Part shown: positions 21,367-22,596 of the stretch, one piece after another | Numbering within the stretch: the stretch's first letter is position 1 | How the letters are laid out: every line of letters starts with the position of its first letter | NCBI GenBank assembly: GCA_030157745.1 | Contig: JAOAUE010000015.1 | Location: 1 to 22,596 of the forward strand | Length of the DNA stretch: 22,596 bases | DNA from: Minisyncoccota bacterium | GTDB lineage: Bacteria; Patescibacteriota; Minisyncoccia; Phycocordibacterales; UBA9973 | Direction: 5' to 3' | Translations under genes and position numbers: made by a program | The notes under the pieces: model-generated | The model's database searches: none | What the model saw: only the letters and a program-made list of their open reading frames with translations | Told to the model about the DNA's origin: nothing

Positions 21367-21394
21367 TTGACAAAGTAATGATTTGTTATAGTAT
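21367..21394 (+). promoter_or_regulatory. Promoter of the 223-residue gene
   Basis: TTGACA (21367-21372), 16-bp spacer, TAGTAT (21389-21394). The leader of about 60 nt has an AGTCC/GGACT hairpin (about 21401-21426). Confidence 0.65.
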
Positions 21395-21461
21395 TATAAA
21401 AAGTCCGAGATATGAACGGTGGACTCTAAATACCAAGTAGTGTTACTTAAAAACAAAACTG

Positions 21462-22133
21462 ATGACACAAAGCATCGGCGTAGTCCCTGAAATAACAGGA
21501 CTGCAAAAAGACGTAGTGCAGAAGTTAAAAACTGCCTACAGAAAAGGTGACCAGGTCTTTATCTCGTCACTTAAGACATTTCTTTTAATGTCGACAGAAA
21601 CTAAGAAGAAAGTATTTGGAACTTATGATCCAAATACCGGAATTGAAACATCTAAAATTTTCCTTAAATTAGACTTCCGAGAGTGGAGTCTGGATCGGAC
21701 GATTCAAGTGCTTCAGTTACCGAAATATTTAAAGTTCGGGAGTATTATTGAGCTTCTGAAGAAAAGTGCTGACAGAATTGAGGAAGGACTTGATCATGTT
21801 GAAGCAGAATTAGTTAAACTTAAAGTAAAAGATCTCGGGTTCTCTAAGGGAGCTAGTTATGGGACTATACTAAAGAAGGCAAGAGAAGTCGGGCTTAACC
21901 ATTGTCGTGTAAAAGTTGCTCCTGTTGTATGTGCTCAGTACTTTTTTATGTTCAGTCTAAGTCATTTTACATATGTGGCGATTGAACCAATATTGCATGA
22001 TTCAAAATCTAGAATTCTTGAAGTGATGTATAAAGATGGTCAAGGTTGCATTGCAGATTTCGAATGCAACATGAGAACAGTATTCAAGGCAGAAGATGAG
22101 TTTCTTTTTGAAAAAGCGGAATATATAAAATAG
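21462..22133 (+). CDS. Unknown soluble protein of 223 residues
   Basis: The product begins MTQSIGVVPEITGLQKDVVQ, followed by a helical section (about 20-150) with a heptad-like part IIELLKKSADRIEEGLDHVEAELVKLKVKDLG. Its C-terminal third has VAPVVCAQYFFMF, HFTYVAIEPI and RILEVMYKDG and looks alpha/beta. No signal peptide, membrane span or catalytic motif is clear, and I recognise no family. The internal KARE..GLNHCRV segment could be a helix-turn-helix-like or nucleotide-contact region, but I do not claim it. The gene has its own promoter with a longer leader than its neighbours, and a strong terminator. Confidence 0.65.
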   Translation: MTQSIGVVPEITGLQKDVVQKLKTAYRKGDQVFISSLKTFLLMSTETKKKVFGTYDPNTGIETSKIFLKLDFREWSLDRTIQVLQLPKYLKFGSIIELLKKSADRIEEGLDHVEAELVKLKVKDLGFSKGASYGTILKKAREVGLNHCRVKVAPVVCAQYFFMFSLSHFTYVAIEPILHDSKSRILEVMYKDGQGCIADFECNMRTVFKAEDEFLFEKAEYIK

Positions 22134-22142
22134 ATTTCCGTT

Positions 22143-22178
22143 AACCCTTTCAACCAAAATAAGGTTGGAAGGGTTTTC
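22143..22178 (+). terminator. Terminator
   Basis: AACCCTTTCAACC-loop-GGTTGGAAGGGTTTTC. Confidence 0.85.
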
Positions 22179-22247
22179 TTTTGCTCCCCGGGTAGGATTC
22201 CCTTCGATATACTCAAGGTAAACTTCTTCACCATACTCAGAGATTCT

Positions 22248-22538
22248 TCAGCAATTCAGTGCAAGCCTTTCAAGTTCTTCAAGGCAGGCATTTATTCCAA
22301 GTTCACCATTGATTAGCATTTGCTTTTTTGCTTGACTCCACCCCTTGAGTTGTTGCTCCCTTTTTGCTGCTTCAGTTTGATTTGTGTATCTTTCACAGTA
22401 TACGGGTTTTATATGAGAAAACTTTTTTGTGAAAAATGATTCTTTAGTTTTATGCTCATTTATTCTCTTCTCTAAGTCGGTAGTAATACCCACATAGTAA
22501 GTTTTCTCATCGCAAAAAAGCATATAGACATACCACAT
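22248..22538 (-). CDS. GIY-YIG domain protein (UPF0213-like nuclease)
   Basis: The 96-residue single-domain protein has the family core: Y3-V-Y5 and Y15-V-G17 for the GIY...YIG motif, R25 in DLEKRINEH as the catalytic arginine, and the helix EAAKREQQLKGWSQAKKQ carrying the metal-binding Glu. The order and length match the short stand-alone GIY-YIG proteins found in many bacteria; these are thought to cut DNA structures, but few have been tested. The start ATG at 22538 and the TGA stop are clear. It ends the accessory array. A remnant of the palindromic repeat follows at 22567. Confidence 0.9.
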   Translation of the reverse strand: MWYVYMLFCDEKTYYVGITTDLEKRINEHKTKESFFTKKFSHIKPVYCERYTNQTEAAKREQQLKGWSQAKKQMLINGELGINACLEELERLALNC

Positions 22539-22566
22539 GTTTCAAATTATATAATTTTGTTTTACA

Positions 22567-22596
22567 GCTTGCACTGAGCTTGCCGAAGTGCTCCCC
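22567..22596. repeat. Palindromic repeat, partial at window end
   Basis: GCTTGCACTGAGCTTGCCGAAGTGCTCCCC resembles the right half of the 47-bp palindromic unit (CTTGCCGAAGT) seen at 21299-21345 and continues beyond the window. Confidence 0.55.

Overview
The window looks like chromosomal DNA of a Candidate Phyla Radiation (Patescibacteria) bacterium, most likely Parcubacteria-like; this placement is inference. The signs are a partial 16S rRNA with a large peripheral insertion and divergent universal sites, a compact AT-rich genome with many small orphan genes, a shortened SecA, a class I ribonucleotide reductase whose ATP-cone sits on the small subunit, and many secreted or membrane proteins of unknown function. 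Long genes such as dnaE read through without internal TGA and some genes end in TGA, so the standard bacterial code applies and the recoded CPR lineages are unlikely.

Layout. 1-573: 3' part of 16S rRNA, with no 23S or tRNA after it. 747-4702: a DUF192 protein, then nrdB-nrdA and a small membrane protein. 4735-5117: RNase P RNA with an AT-rich insertion resembling that in the 16S. 5120-5413: a very AT-rich stretch with one perfect DnaA box, then a 30-residue histone-H1-like gene and secA. 8027-9065: a secreted lysozyme-like protein behind tandem promoters and a structured leader, then a small minus-strand gene. 9123-12457: dnaE on the minus strand, preceded by a 40-codon ORF that copies the dnaE start. 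12528-12731: a candidate structured RNA with its own promoter and terminator, then rnhB, convergent with rsmE. 14134-16279: a secreted basic protein, a cold-shock protein, a DedA protein and a membrane-anchored unknown.

16.3-22.6 kb is an accessory array of short orphan genes. Four nearly identical 45-bp cassettes each carry two face-to-face sigma70-type promoters whose -35 boxes overlap in one 13-bp palindrome; each drives a divergent pair of small genes. Where genes meet tail to tail there is a second repeat, which is interrupted at one fixed point by different short palindromes. This is the best candidate in the window for an undescribed system.

Two observations fit together at genome scale. 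The 16S 3' end keeps helix 45 but has no CCTCC anti-Shine-Dalgarno sequence, and almost no gene here has a Shine-Dalgarno site. Several promoters also place the predicted transcription start within about 0-10 nt of the start codon. Translation here therefore appears to run mainly on leaderless or short-leader mRNAs.
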